Origin: Paracidovorax wautersii
GTDB lineage: Bacteria; Pseudomonadota; Gammaproteobacteria; Burkholderiales; Burkholderiaceae_C
Reading direction: 5' to 3'
Assembly: GCF_900113035.1 (NCBI RefSeq)
Contig: NZ_FONX01000003.1
Coordinates: 1-64,000, forward strand
Length of the DNA stretch: 64,000 nt
A program made the translations under genes and the position numbers. Below, in pieces: positions 45,446-53,817 of the stretch. Numbering within the stretch: position 1 is the stretch's first letter; the number at the start of each line of letters is the position of its first letter. The notes below the pieces were generated by a model. It was not told the origin of the DNA, did no database searches, and saw only the letters and a program-made list of their open reading frames with translations.

Positions 45446-45575
45446 AATTTTCGGCTGATCCGCCCGACTGACCCGCGGCCCGGCCCCTGGGCTGCGGGCC
45501 CGGTCTTCTTTCTGGCGGCCCCCGGCTGCCCCGCAGCCGGCCGGGGCCCTCGTTGACCACGCCTTGCCGCCGCCC

Positions 45576-45920
45576 ATGACCGCAGATACTCCCCGCCCTC
45601 TTTCCGGCGCGCCACGCCTTCGCCTGAGCGATGCCGCGCGCCATCGCTGGGCCGTCGTCTTCCGCGCCATCGCCGCCATCGCCGGCGGCTATGTGCTGGC
45701 GGCGCTGTGCTCGACGGCGCTGGCGCTGTGGCTGCCGCTGGCGCGCGCCGAGGCCGTCACCACCGGCGCCCTGGCCTCGTTCGCGGTGTATGCAGGCGCG
45801 GTGATGTGGGCCTTCGCGGCGCGCACCGCCGGGCGCGCCTGGGCCGGCATCGCCTGGCCGTGCGCCGTGCTGGGCACGGCGGTGTGGCTCACGCTGCGCG
45901 GCGCGGGGAGCGCGGCATGA
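45576..45920 (+). CDS. DUF3649 family membrane protein
   Basis: 114 residues from the ATG at 45576. After a polar N terminus of about 28 residues come three membrane helices (AAIAGGYVLAALCSTALALW; ASFAVYAGAVMWAF; AWPCAVLGTAVWLTL). DUF3649 proteins occur in operons with PepSY proteins and TonB-dependent siderophore receptors. Its stop overlaps the PepSY start (ATGA). Likely Fur-regulated. Confidence 0.82.
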   Translation: MTADTPRPLSGAPRLRLSDAARHRWAVVFRAIAAIAGGYVLAALCSTALALWLPLARAEAVTTGALASFAVYAGAVMWAFAARTAGRAWAGIAWPCAVLGTAVWLTLRGAGSAA

Positions 45921-47626
45921 AGGGCGGCTTCCGCCAGTCGATGGCCTGGCTGCACACCTGGTCGGGCCTGCTGGTCGGCTGGGTGCTGTTCATGGTGTTC
46001 GCCTCGGGCACCTCGGCCTATTTCCGGGAAGAGATCAGCTTCTGGATGAAGCCCGAGCTGCACCGCACGCCCGCCGAGCCGGCCGCAGAGCAGGCCCAGG
46101 CGGTGGACCAGGCCCTGCGCCTGCTGGAGCGCGAGGGCGCCGGCAGCCCGCGCTGGACCATCGGCCTGCCGGACGCGCGCGACCCCTCCGTGCAGGTGTC
46201 GTGGCTGCAGCCCAAGCCCCCCGCAGGCGGCGGCGCCCGCCCGCGCCCCCTGACCGTGAACCTGGACCCGGCCACGGGCGAGCGCCTGGCCGACACCCGC
46301 GCCACGCGCGGCGGCGACTTCCTCTACCGCCTGCATTTCGACCTGCACTACATGCCCGCCATGTGGGCGCGCTGGATCATCGGCTTTTGCGCCATGTCCA
46401 TGCTGGTGGCCATCGTCAGCGGCGTCGTCACGCACCGGCGCATCTTCAGCGACTTCTTCACCTTCCGCCCCCGCAAGGGCCCGCGTTCCTGGCTGGACGC
46501 GCACAACGCCGCCGCCGTGCTGGCGCTGCCCTTCCACCTGATGATCACCTACACCGGGCTGGTCACGCTGATGTTCATGTACATGCCCTGGGGCGCGCAG
46601 GCGGTCTACAAGGGCGACGAGAAGACCTTCACCGCGGAAGCCTTCCCCAACGCCCGCGCCAACGTGCCGCAGAAGGCCGCCGGCCGCCCCACCCCGCTGG
46701 TGCCGATCGCCCCGCTGCTGGAGCAAAGCCGCGCGCACTGGCAGGGCCGTGCCGCGGCGCGCGTGGTGGTCACGCTGCCGGGCGATGCGAACGCCGCCAT
46801 CACCATCTACCGCGACGACTCCGCGAACCTGTCGGCCAACTACGCCTCCATGGTGTTCGACGGCACGACCGGCCGGCTGATCGAGACGCGGGGCGAGAAC
46901 ATCCCCCCGGCCTCCGAGACGCGCGGCGTCTTCGTGGGCCTGCACATGGCGCATTTCGCCGGGCCGCTGCTGCGCGGGCTGTTCTTTCTCTCGGGCCTGG
47001 CCGGCTGCCTGATGGTGGCGACCGGCCTGCTGATGTGGGCCGTGAAGGAACGGCCCAAGCACGCCAAGGCGCTGGCGCGCGGCGGGCGCATCGGCTTCGG
47101 GCTGCGGCTGGTGGACGGGCTCAACATCGGCGCCATCGCGGGCCTGCCGCTCGCCATCGCGGCGTACTTCTGGGCCAACCGGCTGATTCCGGTGGGCATC
47201 GCCGGCCGCCCGGACCGGGAGATCGCCGCCTTCTTCACCGTGTGGGGCGTGGCCGCGCTGGCGGGCATCCTCTGGCCGTCACGGCGCATGTGGCAGGTGC
47301 AGCTCACGGTGGGCGGCATGCTCTTCGCGCTGGTGCCCCTGCTCAACCCGCTGACCGGCGGCTCCGGCCTCTTCACGGCCGCATCCAGCGGCCACTGGAA
47401 TCTGGTGGGCGTCGATACCGTCTGCCTGCTGCTGGGCGCGGGCCTGCTGAGCAGCGCCTGGTGGCTGGCACGCCGGCAGGCCTCGGCGCGCGGCGCGGGC
47501 ACGCAGGCACCGCGCCGTGCGGCCAGCAACACCACCGCTGCAGCTGCTGCCGCCCCGCTGCAGCCCGAGCCGTCCCTGGCGCCTGCGCGCCATGCGCTCG
47601 GCGCCGCGGAGTCCGCATCGCCATGA
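45917..47626 (+). CDS. PepSY domain-containing iron-regulated membrane protein
   Basis: 569 residues from the ATG at 45917. PepSY_TM architecture: N-terminal helix (MAWLHTWSGLLVGWVLFMVF), periplasmic region, His-rich helix regions (YRLHFDLHYMPAMWARWIIG; HNAAAVLALPFHLMITYTGL), a second periplasmic PepSY region and several C-terminal helices. The helix histidines may carry haem, as in related ferric-siderophore reductases. The Ala-rich C-terminal tail is low-complexity. The second gene of a three-gene operon with four-base overlaps on both sides, probably for iron release from siderophores. Confidence 0.9.
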   Translation: MKGGFRQSMAWLHTWSGLLVGWVLFMVFASGTSAYFREEISFWMKPELHRTPAEPAAEQAQAVDQALRLLEREGAGSPRWTIGLPDARDPSVQVSWLQPKPPAGGGARPRPLTVNLDPATGERLADTRATRGGDFLYRLHFDLHYMPAMWARWIIGFCAMSMLVAIVSGVVTHRRIFSDFFTFRPRKGPRSWLDAHNAAAVLALPFHLMITYTGLVTLMFMYMPWGAQAVYKGDEKTFTAEAFPNARANVPQKAAGRPTPLVPIAPLLEQSRAHWQGRAAARVVVTLPGDANAAITIYRDDSANLSANYASMVFDGTTGRLIETRGENIPPASETRGVFVGLHMAHFAGPLLRGLFFLSGLAGCLMVATGLLMWAVKERPKHAKALARGGRIGFGLRLVDGLNIGAIAGLPLAIAAYFWANRLIPVGIAGRPDREIAAFFTVWGVAALAGILWPSRRMWQVQLTVGGMLFALVPLLNPLTGGSGLFTAASSGHWNLVGVDTVCLLLGAGLLSSAWWLARRQASARGAGTQAPRRAASNTTAAAAAAPLQPEPSLAPARHALGAAESASP

Positions 47627-47979
47627 GCGCGCCGCACTGCCTTCTGGCTCTCGCGGCCTGCGTGGCCGCGTTCGCCGCGCTGGGCCTGGCCATGGACCGC
47701 CACTATGCCGATGCCTATGGCCGCGGCTGCGAACCCAGCCCCGGCCAGCGGCGCAGCCTGCGCCTGGCCGGCGCGGGCGGGCTGCTGCTGTCGCTCTGGG
47801 CCTGCCTGGCCGGCGCAGGCACCGCGCATGGCTGGGTGCTCTGGTTCGGGTTGATGACGCTGTCGGCGCAGGCCGTGACGCTGCTGCTGAGCTATGCGCC
47901 GCGCCGGGCCCGGCACGCGCTGCAGGGGCTGGGCCTGCTGGCCCTGGCCAGCGCGGCCTGGGCCATCTTGAGCGCTTGA
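47623..47979 (+). CDS. DUF3325 family membrane protein
   Basis: 118 residues with three or four membrane helices (LLALAACVAAFAALGLAMDR at the N terminus). DUF3325 members are found with PepSY and DUF3649 proteins in siderophore loci. It starts within the PepSY stop (ATGA). Predicted accessory subunit of the same iron-linked membrane complex. No TonB receptor is present in the window. Confidence 0.82.
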   Translation: MSAPHCLLALAACVAAFAALGLAMDRHYADAYGRGCEPSPGQRRSLRLAGAGGLLLSLWACLAGAGTAHGWVLWFGLMTLSAQAVTLLLSYAPRRARHALQGLGLLALASAAWAILSA

Positions 47980-48025
47980 AGCTCCCGGGCGTACCGGCAC
48001 CGCGGTGCGCCCCACCCCCTTTCGC

Positions 48026-48538
48026 CTAGAAGCGCGCGTGGATGATGCCGCCGCCCTGCAGCTGGCATTCCCCATCGCCGCCGCCGGCCATGCCGCGCGC
48101 GGGGTCGGCCATGTGCAGGCGGCAGCGCATGTGCTGGCCGCCGGGGGTGCGCAGGTTGGCCAGCACCTTGCCGGAGTAGCGGATGGTGAAATCGCGCCAG
48201 ACATAGGTGTCTGCGCCGCCCCAGCCCCAGTAGGGCCAGTCGGTCCAGCCTTCCGTCCAGCCGTCCCACAGCGGGGCGACGCCTTCGCGCTCGGTCTGCT
48301 GGGTGATCTGGAAGAAGTGGCCCTGGTAGGTGGCCTTGGGCAGCGTCGCGGTCATGCTGCCGCTGATGCCCCCGTTCTGGCTGGTCCAGGAGATCAGCAC
48401 GGGCTCGGCTGCCTTGCCGTGGCGGACCAAGTCGCCGCCGCCCATGCCGGACGACACGGTGCTGCAGGCGCTCAGGCAGGCCAGCACGGCGCAGGCCGCC
48501 AGGCCCACTGCGGCGCGGGATTGCGTGGAAGTTTTCAT
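48026..48538 (-). CDS. Predicted lipoprotein, unknown function
   Basis: 170 residues. The signal peptide has lipobox LSAC (residues ~22-25), followed by STVSSGMGGGDLVRHGKAAE. The mature domain holds a Trp/Gly-rich segment (LWDGWTEGWTDWPYWGWGG) and a C-terminal CRLHM...GECQLQGGGIIHARF block with two Cys. I do not recognise the family. It is the last of three same-strand genes with yfdX and the glycine-rich stress protein, 61 bases after yfdX. Confidence 0.8.
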   Translation of the reverse strand: MKTSTQSRAAVGLAACAVLACLSACSTVSSGMGGGDLVRHGKAAEPVLISWTSQNGGISGSMTATLPKATYQGHFFQITQQTEREGVAPLWDGWTEGWTDWPYWGWGGADTYVWRDFTIRYSGKVLANLRTPGGQHMRCRLHMADPARGMAGGGDGECQLQGGGIIHARF

Positions 48539-48599
48539 GGTGAAAGACCTCGGTGCGTTGGAGTCTCAGAGAGAAGCCGTGCAGGCCGCTGAGGCGCGC

Positions 48600-49733
48600 T
48601 CAGCTGCCGCTCTTGGCCGCAGGCGCAGCCGACGATGCGGTGGGCGAGGCAGCAGTAGCCGCCGCCGCGCTGCCGCCGCCGGCATGCTCCAGCCGCGCCA
48701 GTCCGTTCCTGATGGCATCGAAGCCGTGGGTCAGCTCATGCTGCGTCCAGCGGGCGCCGCTCAGCAGCTTGTCACCCACATCGCGGGCATCGTGGGCGGC
48801 GGAGCCGGCAGCGCCGCGGGCTTCGTCCCCGCTCCAGGTCGCGGCGTTCTCCAGGCCCTGCGCTGCCGCCTTGAGTTCGTAGCCGGCGTCGTGATAGGCC
48901 TTGTGCGCCAGCGATTCGGTGGCCTTGGCGTGGTAGGCCAGCGCCAGGGCATGGTCCGCCCGGGCGAAGACGGTGGTGAGGTCGCGCTCGGTCTTGACCT
49001 TGCCGCGGCTCAGGGCCGTGGCCGTCTTGTCCAGCTGCGCCTCGGCCCCCTGCAGGGCCTTGCGGGCATCGCCATGGGCGCGGGTCGCCTCCAGGCGCAG
49101 CAGGGCCGAGGCCTGCCGCACGTCCAGCGCCGCGGACTGGTAGTCCTTCTTGGCGAATTCCGCCAGCGCGGCGGTGAAGTGGCGCTGCGGCTCCTGCGTG
49201 ACCGGGTACCAGCTCTCCACGTCCGTCAGCACCCAGCGGCGGTCCAGGTCGGCGCGCTGGGCGCGGGTCAGGGTGCGGTCGAGCCCGGCCGTGTCGTGGA
49301 TCTTGCCGGCGCGCACCTGGTCGGCCGTGTGGTCGATCTGCTTGACCAGGGCGGCCATGCGGGCCTGCACGTCGCGCGCCTGCCTCGCATCGGTGGCGGC
49401 CTGTGCCTTGTCGGCCTTGGCGGCCTGCTCGGCCTGGGCATGCAGGGCGCGGGCCGCGGCCTGCAGCGATTCGGCGGCCTTGGCGTTGTCCTTGGCGGCC
49501 AGCGCGGTGCGGGCCGCAGCCAGCGAACGGCTCACGTCATCGACCACCGGGGTCAGGCTCAGGTCGTCGTACTGGATCCAGTCGCTGGCCGCAGCGGGTG
49601 CTGCGGCCGACGCCGGCTGGGAGGCTGCGGCGGAGGGCGCGGCGGCCGGGGTCTGGGCCATGGAGGCCACGGGGAACTGCGCGAACAGCGCCAGGACAGC
49701 GATGGCGGCGGAATGGCGGCGAAGGGACGGCAT
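48600..49733 (-). CDS. yfdX: YfdX family protein
   Basis: 377 residues from the ATG at 49733, with a signal peptide ending near ASMAQ (residue ~25). An Ala/Pro-rich linker precedes the helical YfdX domain (VVDDVSRSLAAARTALAAKD near residue 60 onward). A second helical segment rich in Ala/Lys follows, then a low-complexity tail. YfdX of enterobacteria is acid- or EvgA-induced and reported as chaperone-like, usually about 210 residues. This one is clearly longer. Periplasmic location is likely. Confidence 0.82.
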   Translation of the reverse strand: MPSLRRHSAAIAVLALFAQFPVASMAQTPAAAPSAAASQPASAAAPAAASDWIQYDDLSLTPVVDDVSRSLAAARTALAAKDNAKAAESLQAAARALHAQAEQAAKADKAQAATDARQARDVQARMAALVKQIDHTADQVRAGKIHDTAGLDRTLTRAQRADLDRRWVLTDVESWYPVTQEPQRHFTAALAEFAKKDYQSAALDVRQASALLRLEATRAHGDARKALQGAEAQLDKTATALSRGKVKTERDLTTVFARADHALALAYHAKATESLAHKAYHDAGYELKAAAQGLENAATWSGDEARGAAGSAAHDARDVGDKLLSGARWTQHELTHGFDAIRNGLARLEHAGGGSAAAATAASPTASSAAPAAKSGS

Positions 49734-49800
49734 GGTGATTTTCCTCAGGGGCGTGGCAATGGAATGGGGATCGGTCGGGGTGCCTGGCAAGCAAGCCTCT

Positions 49801-50352
49801 TCAGGCGTTGATGACGGCATCGTGGGTCTGCACGTCGTTGCTGCTGGCGGCCAGCACTTCGTGCGCGCGGCGGACCTGGTCGGCATCGCCATGCACCAGC
49901 ACCAGGAACTTGCTGGCCTTCAGGGCGGTTTCGTAGCGCAGCACGGAATCCTTGGGCACGCCCAGCGCCGTGAGGGCCCCCACCAGCGCGCTGAAGCCGC
50001 CGCCCAGCACGGCGCCCTGCAGGCCGCCGGCGATGGTGGCGGCCAGCGGGCCCAGCACCACGATGTGGCCCACGACCGGCACGAACATCAGCGCCGAGCC
50101 GAACAGGATGCCGGCCAGCCCGCCCCAGAAGGCGCCGAGCTTGCCGAAGAACTTGGCCCGCTCGCCGGCATTGAAGTAGCCCACCACGTTCTCTTCGGTG
50201 TGGTAGTCCTTGCCGATGATGGAGATGGACTTCATGTCGAAGCCGGCGTGCGAGAGCTTGCGGATGGCCTCCTCGGCCACCGGGTGCGAGTCGTACACCG
50301 CGACGACGATGCTGTGGTCGGGGTTGTGGCTGGAAGGGGTGACGGCATTCAT
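49801..50352 (-). CDS. General stress-type membrane protein with glycine-rich helices
   Basis: 183 residues from the ATG at 50352, with GAGGAG upstream. Residues ~15-70 form a small alpha/beta domain (VVAVYDSHPVAEEAIRKLSH; SISIIGKDYH) like the YflT/heat-induced stress domain. A Gly-rich double membrane segment follows (FGSALMFVPVVGHIVVLGPL and GGLQGAVLGGGFSALVGALT), then a C-terminal ferredoxin-like repeat (FLVLVHGDADQVRRAHEVL). Proteins of this build are annotated as DUF1269/general stress proteins. The mechanism is unknown. Confidence 0.82.
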   Translation of the reverse strand: MNAVTPSSHNPDHSIVVAVYDSHPVAEEAIRKLSHAGFDMKSISIIGKDYHTEENVVGYFNAGERAKFFGKLGAFWGGLAGILFGSALMFVPVVGHIVVLGPLAATIAGGLQGAVLGGGFSALVGALTALGVPKDSVLRYETALKASKFLVLVHGDADQVRRAHEVLAASSNDVQTHDAVINA

Positions 50353-50598
50353 GGCATGGCTCCTCTTGGTGGTTGACCCCGGCAGCAACCCGCTGCCGAT
50401 GTGTCTTCACTGTAGGAAACGCTGCCGCACGCGCACAGTGCGCGTCGTCACGGCCTGGGCGTGCCGAAGGTCACCTCGAAGTCATGGCTTCAACCGGCCG
50501 CAGGGGCCCCGCGCCCCAGGAAACCTGCGGATGGCGCGGCTCATCAAAAGCAAAATCAAAAGTGGCGAAGAGCCTGCCGCCGAATCGCCCCGCCGCGG

Positions 50599-51120
50599 CT
50601 ACAGCACGGTCGGATTCGGCACATCCCCATAGACCGCCTGCGGATCGAAGGTCTTGCCGCTCTCGGTGAACTGGAGGCCCGCGCCCGCCTGCCGCTGCGC
50701 GCCCACCGGCACCCGGCGGTAGAAGCAGGAGCGGTAGCCCACGTGGCAGCTCGCGCCCGAGCCGGCCACGCGCACGCGCAGCCAGACGGCGTCCTGGTCG
50801 TCGTCGATGCGCATCTCCTCGACCACCTGCACCAGGCCGCTGGTCGCGCCCTTGTGCCAGAGCGTCTTCCGCGACCGGCTCCAGTAGTGCGCCTCGCCGG
50901 TCTGGATGGTCCTCTCCAGGGCCTCGCGGTTCATGTAGCCGAGCATCAGCACCTGGCCGCTGGCGGCTTCGGTGGTGATGCAGGCGATCAGACCGTCGGC
51001 GTCGAACCTGGGTGCGAGTTCCTGGCCTTCCTCCACCTGCTCGATCGAGAGGCGGCGGCCGAACTGCACCGGCGTTTCGGTGCCCTGGGGTGCGGGGGAA
51101 GGGGTCTCAGGTAGGGTCAT
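50599..51120 (-). CDS. hisI: Phosphoribosyl-AMP cyclohydrolase paralogue (HisI2-like)
   Basis: 173 residues from the ATG at 51120. The HisI fold is clear: [29 protein letters not shown], and [11 protein letters not shown] with two of the three zinc cysteines. The first zinc Cys, normally in a DCDxD motif, is replaced: the sequence is [11 protein letters not shown]. The Asp ligands for magnesium remain, and the loop to the CH...C pair is two residues longer than in E. coli HisI. There is no his operon here. The gene overlaps the Fur paralogue by 14 bases and is the last gene of the Zur-type cluster. It fits a reduced-zinc HisI variant. Confidence 0.9.
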   Translation of the reverse strand: MTLPETPSPAPQGTETPVQFGRRLSIEQVEEGQELAPRFDADGLIACITTEAASGQVLMLGYMNREALERTIQTGEAHYWSRSRKTLWHKGATSGLVQVVEEMRIDDDQDAVWLRVRVAGSGASCHVGYRSCFYRRVPVGAQRQAGAGLQFTESGKTFDPQAVYGDVPNPTVL

Positions 51121-51568
51121 GGGAGGCTCTTTGAGGAGGCGTTGGTGGGCGGTGCTCGCAATCGGCCCGGGTGCAGCGGGCGTACAGCACATGCGAGTGC
51201 TCGATCAGCTCGAAGCCCTGCTGGCGGGCCAGGACCTGCTGGCGCTGCTCGATGGTGTCGTCGTGGAATTCCTGCACCCGCCCGCAGTCCGTGCAGACCA
51301 GGTGGTCGTGATGGTCGCCGTCGTCCAGCTCATAGACCGCGCGGTCCGCCTCGAAGCGGGACTGCTTGAGCAGCCCCGCCTGATGCATCTGCGTGAGCAC
51401 CCGATAGACCGTGGCCAGGCCGATGTCGTGGCCCTTCTGGAACAGCTGCCGGTACACGTCTTCGGCCGTCATGTGCCGGGGCTGGGCCTGCTGGAACAGC
51501 TCCAGGATCTGCAGCCTGGGCAGCGTGACCTTCAGGCCATGGCTTCTGAGTTCGCGGGAATCAGTCAT
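51107..51568 (-). CDS. Fur-family metalloregulator, second in the Zur cluster
   Basis: 153 residues with full Fur architecture: winged HTH ([28 protein letters not shown]), sensor His cluster in [20 protein letters not shown], and a C-terminal structural pair in CTRADC. It looks like Fur more than Zur, but the primary fur gene usually sits next to bamE, not here. It overlaps the dihydroorotase stop by eight bases and the hisI start by 14, so it is fully embedded in the operon. It could be a second zinc or iron sensor. Confidence 0.9.
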   Translation of the reverse strand: MTDSRELRSHGLKVTLPRLQILELFQQAQPRHMTAEDVYRQLFQKGHDIGLATVYRVLTQMHQAGLLKQSRFEADRAVYELDDGDHHDHLVCTDCGRVQEFHDDTIEQRQQVLARQQGFELIEHSHVLYARCTRADCEHRPPTPPQRASHDPT

Positions 51569-52925
51569 GCGGTGCTCCCTGGGCGGGGCTGCTGTCGAGG
51601 AAGGCGATCGGCCGGCCCATGGGCGGGCCTGCCAGCGCCTCGTCGCGCACCACGCAGCAGCCGCGCACGACGGTGTGGATGGGCCAGCCGGTGACGGCGA
51701 GGCCGTCGTAGGGCGTCCAGCCGCTGACGCTGGCGATCCATTCGTTGCGGATGGTGCGCCGGGCTTTCAAGTCCACGATGCTGAAGTCCGCGTCATGGCC
51801 CACGGCGATGCGCCCCTTGCCCGCGATGCCGAAGATGCGCGCAGGCCCGGCGCTGGTCAGATCGACCAGGCGCTGCAGGCTCAGGCGCCCCGCGTGCAGG
51901 TGGTCCAGCATCAGCGGCAGCAGCGTCTGCACGCCGGTCATGCCGCTGGGCGACTGCGGATAGGGCCGGGCCTTCTCCTGCAGCGTGTGCGGTGCGTGGT
52001 CGCTGCCGACCACATCGACCACGCCGTCGCGGATGGCCTGCCAGAGCGCGTCCTGGTGGCGCTGGCTGCGCACCGGCGGATTCATCTGCGCTAGGCTGCC
52101 CAGGCGCTCGTAGCAATCGGGGGCGCTCAGGCTCAGGTGGTGGGGCGTCACCTCCACCGTCACGCGGTGCCTGTGGCCGGCCAGAAAGGCCATCTCTTCG
52201 GCCGTGGAGACGTGCAGCACATGCAGGCGCCGGCCGGCTTCGGCCGCCAGCGCCAAGATGCGCCGGGTGGCCCGCAGCGCGCTCTCCACATCGCGCCACT
52301 CGGGGTGCTGGCGCACGTCGCCGCAGGCCTCCACGAGGGCCTTGCGCTCGCGCAGGCGGGCCTCGTCTTCGGCATGCACGGCCAGGCGCCGCCGGCCGTG
52401 GCGCAGGATGCGCCGCAGCACCTCGTCCTCATCGGCCAGCAGGTCGCCGAAGGAGCTGCCCATGAAGACCTTGACGCCCGCGCAGCCGGGCAGGTTTTCC
52501 AGCGCGGCGAGCTGCTCGGCGTTCACGGCCGAGCCGCCGATGTAGAAGGCGTGGTCGCACCAGGCGCGACCCCGGGCGGCGTCGAGCTTGGCCTGCAGGT
52601 CGGCCGCGCTCAGCGTCAGCGGCTGGGTGTTGGGCATCTCGAAGACGGCCGTCACCCCACCCAGCACGGCGCCGCGCGTGCCGGCCTCCAGGTTCTCCTT
52701 GTGCACCAGGCCCGGTTCCCGGAAGTGCACCTGGCTGTCGATGGCGCCCGGCAGCACGTGCAGGCCGCAGGCATCGAGCACGGTGCCGGCGCTCCAGGAG
52801 CCGGCCAGATCGCCCAGCGCCACGATGCGGCCGCCGCTGCAGGCCACGTCGATGCGCTCGGCGCCGCCGGGCGTCACCACGGTGCCGCCGCGCAGCAGCA
52901 GGTCGGCATGGCGGGGCGTGGTCAT
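51561..52925 (-). CDS. pyrC: Dihydroorotase (PyrC2/PyrQ-like)
   Basis: 454-residue amidohydrolase of the class I dihydroorotase type: LPGAIDSQVHFREPGLVHKE, carboxylated-Lys region GVKVFMGSSFG, LAVHAEDE, HVLHVST and VGSDHAPH. The first metal-site His of the usual HVH motif is Gln (QVH), the other ligands remain. Such QVH forms exist in some dihydroorotase lineages, so it is probably a subfamily trait. Zur-regulated dihydroorotase duplicates are known in other proteobacteria. It overlaps the Fur gene and follows the GalB-like gene by 58 bases. Confidence 0.88.
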   Translation of the reverse strand: MTTPRHADLLLRGGTVVTPGGAERIDVACSGGRIVALGDLAGSWSAGTVLDACGLHVLPGAIDSQVHFREPGLVHKENLEAGTRGAVLGGVTAVFEMPNTQPLTLSAADLQAKLDAARGRAWCDHAFYIGGSAVNAEQLAALENLPGCAGVKVFMGSSFGDLLADEDEVLRRILRHGRRRLAVHAEDEARLRERKALVEACGDVRQHPEWRDVESALRATRRILALAAEAGRRLHVLHVSTAEEMAFLAGHRHRVTVEVTPHHLSLSAPDCYERLGSLAQMNPPVRSQRHQDALWQAIRDGVVDVVGSDHAPHTLQEKARPYPQSPSGMTGVQTLLPLMLDHLHAGRLSLQRLVDLTSAGPARIFGIAGKGRIAVGHDADFSIVDLKARRTIRNEWIASVSGWTPYDGLAVTGWPIHTVVRGCCVVRDEALAGPPMGRPIAFLDSSPAQGAPHD

Positions 52926-52983
52926 GCCGCGGCCCCCTCCCCCGCCAAGGCGGCTGCGCGAAGGCTTCGCTGGACGGCCATGG

Positions 52984-53712
52984 TCACAGCGTTCCGACCA
53001 CGCTGGGCGTGAGGCGCATGAAGCCCTCGGCGTATTCGATGTTGCGCGCCGCCGTGATGCCGATGTTGCGCTTGGCCTGCACGCCGCGCTGCTGCGCCAC
53101 ACGGGTGTAGTAGTGCCACAGGTGTTCCTGGCCGGCCATGCATTCGATGGCGCGGCGCTTGGTCTCCCACACGTCGGTGATGTCCAGGAAGGTGTTGGGC
53201 TCCCAGTGGCACTGCTCGGGCTGGTGCGGCTCGAAGGCATAGACGGGCGGCGCGCCCAGGATCTTCTGGCCGGGGTTGTGGCCCTCGGCCTGGGCGATGA
53301 CGCGCGCCTCCTGCGCCACGTGCATGGCGAGCGGGTGGTCGAAGTTGTACGGGTCCTGCACCGAGTGGCTGAGCACGAAGGCCGGCTGCAGGCTGCGGTA
53401 GAGATCGACCAGGCGGAACAGGGTCTCGTCGTTCACCCGCATCGGGTAGTCGCCGATGTCCCAGAACTCGACCTCGCCGCCCAGGATGTCGGCGGCGCGC
53501 TGCGCCTCGTCACGGCGCGCGGCCTTCACCTTCTCCAGCGTCATGCCGGACTGGCGCCACAGCTTGGCCGATTCGCCGCGCTCGCCGTAGGACAGGCAGA
53601 CGATGCGGACATGCCAGCCCTGCCGGACATGGCTGGCGATGGCGCCGCCGGCGCGCCAGACGAAATCGGCCGAATGGGCGCTGACGACGAGCGCGGTGGG
53701 TGTGGTTGTCAT
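52984..53712 (-). CDS. PIG-L-family protein, GalB-like (4-oxalomesaconate hydratase type)
   Basis: 242 residues from the ATG at 53712, with GAGGAG seven bases upstream. The N-terminal metal motif is AHSAD instead of the AHPDD of deacetylases, with a later His pair in FDHPLAMHVAQ. The VWRAGGAIASHVRQGWHVRI and SYGERGESAKLW segments match the GalB branch, whose founding member hydrates 4-oxalomesaconate in gallate catabolism. No other gallate gene is near. It heads the sub-block GalB-like, pyrC, fur-like, hisI in the zinc cluster. Confidence 0.8.
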   Translation of the reverse strand: MTTTPTALVVSAHSADFVWRAGGAIASHVRQGWHVRIVCLSYGERGESAKLWRQSGMTLEKVKAARRDEAQRAADILGGEVEFWDIGDYPMRVNDETLFRLVDLYRSLQPAFVLSHSVQDPYNFDHPLAMHVAQEARVIAQAEGHNPGQKILGAPPVYAFEPHQPEQCHWEPNTFLDITDVWETKRRAIECMAGQEHLWHYYTRVAQQRGVQAKRNIGITAARNIEYAEGFMRLTPSVVGTL

Positions 53713-53760
53713 GGAATGCTCCTCAGGATGGTGTGAGAAAGTGGGTGGGGCTGCCGGCGT

Positions 53761-53791
53761 GAGCAGCGCAACGCCGAAGAAGGCGCTGCTC
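53761..53791 (-). other. Stem-loop between carbonic anhydrase and GalB-like genes
   Basis: GAGCAGCGC (53761-53769) pairs with GCGCTGCTC (53783-53791) around a 13-nt loop, with no T-tract. It lies in the only gap over 100 bases inside the ten-gene run and may mark an RNA processing point or partial stop. Confidence 0.5.
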
Positions 53792-53817
53792 CGACCGCTC
53801 AAGGGGTTGCCGTCCGC

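Noticed and set aside
52984-53712. GlcNAc or mycothiol/bacillithiol deacetylase
   Set aside because: The AHPDD motif is AHSAD and flanking blocks match GalB. Thiol pathways of that kind are not expected in betaproteobacteria.
53713-53817. A second Zur box in the longest gap of the zinc cluster
   Set aside because: The gap was read on both strands. It holds a GC stem-loop but nothing like TGTTATNNNATAACA.
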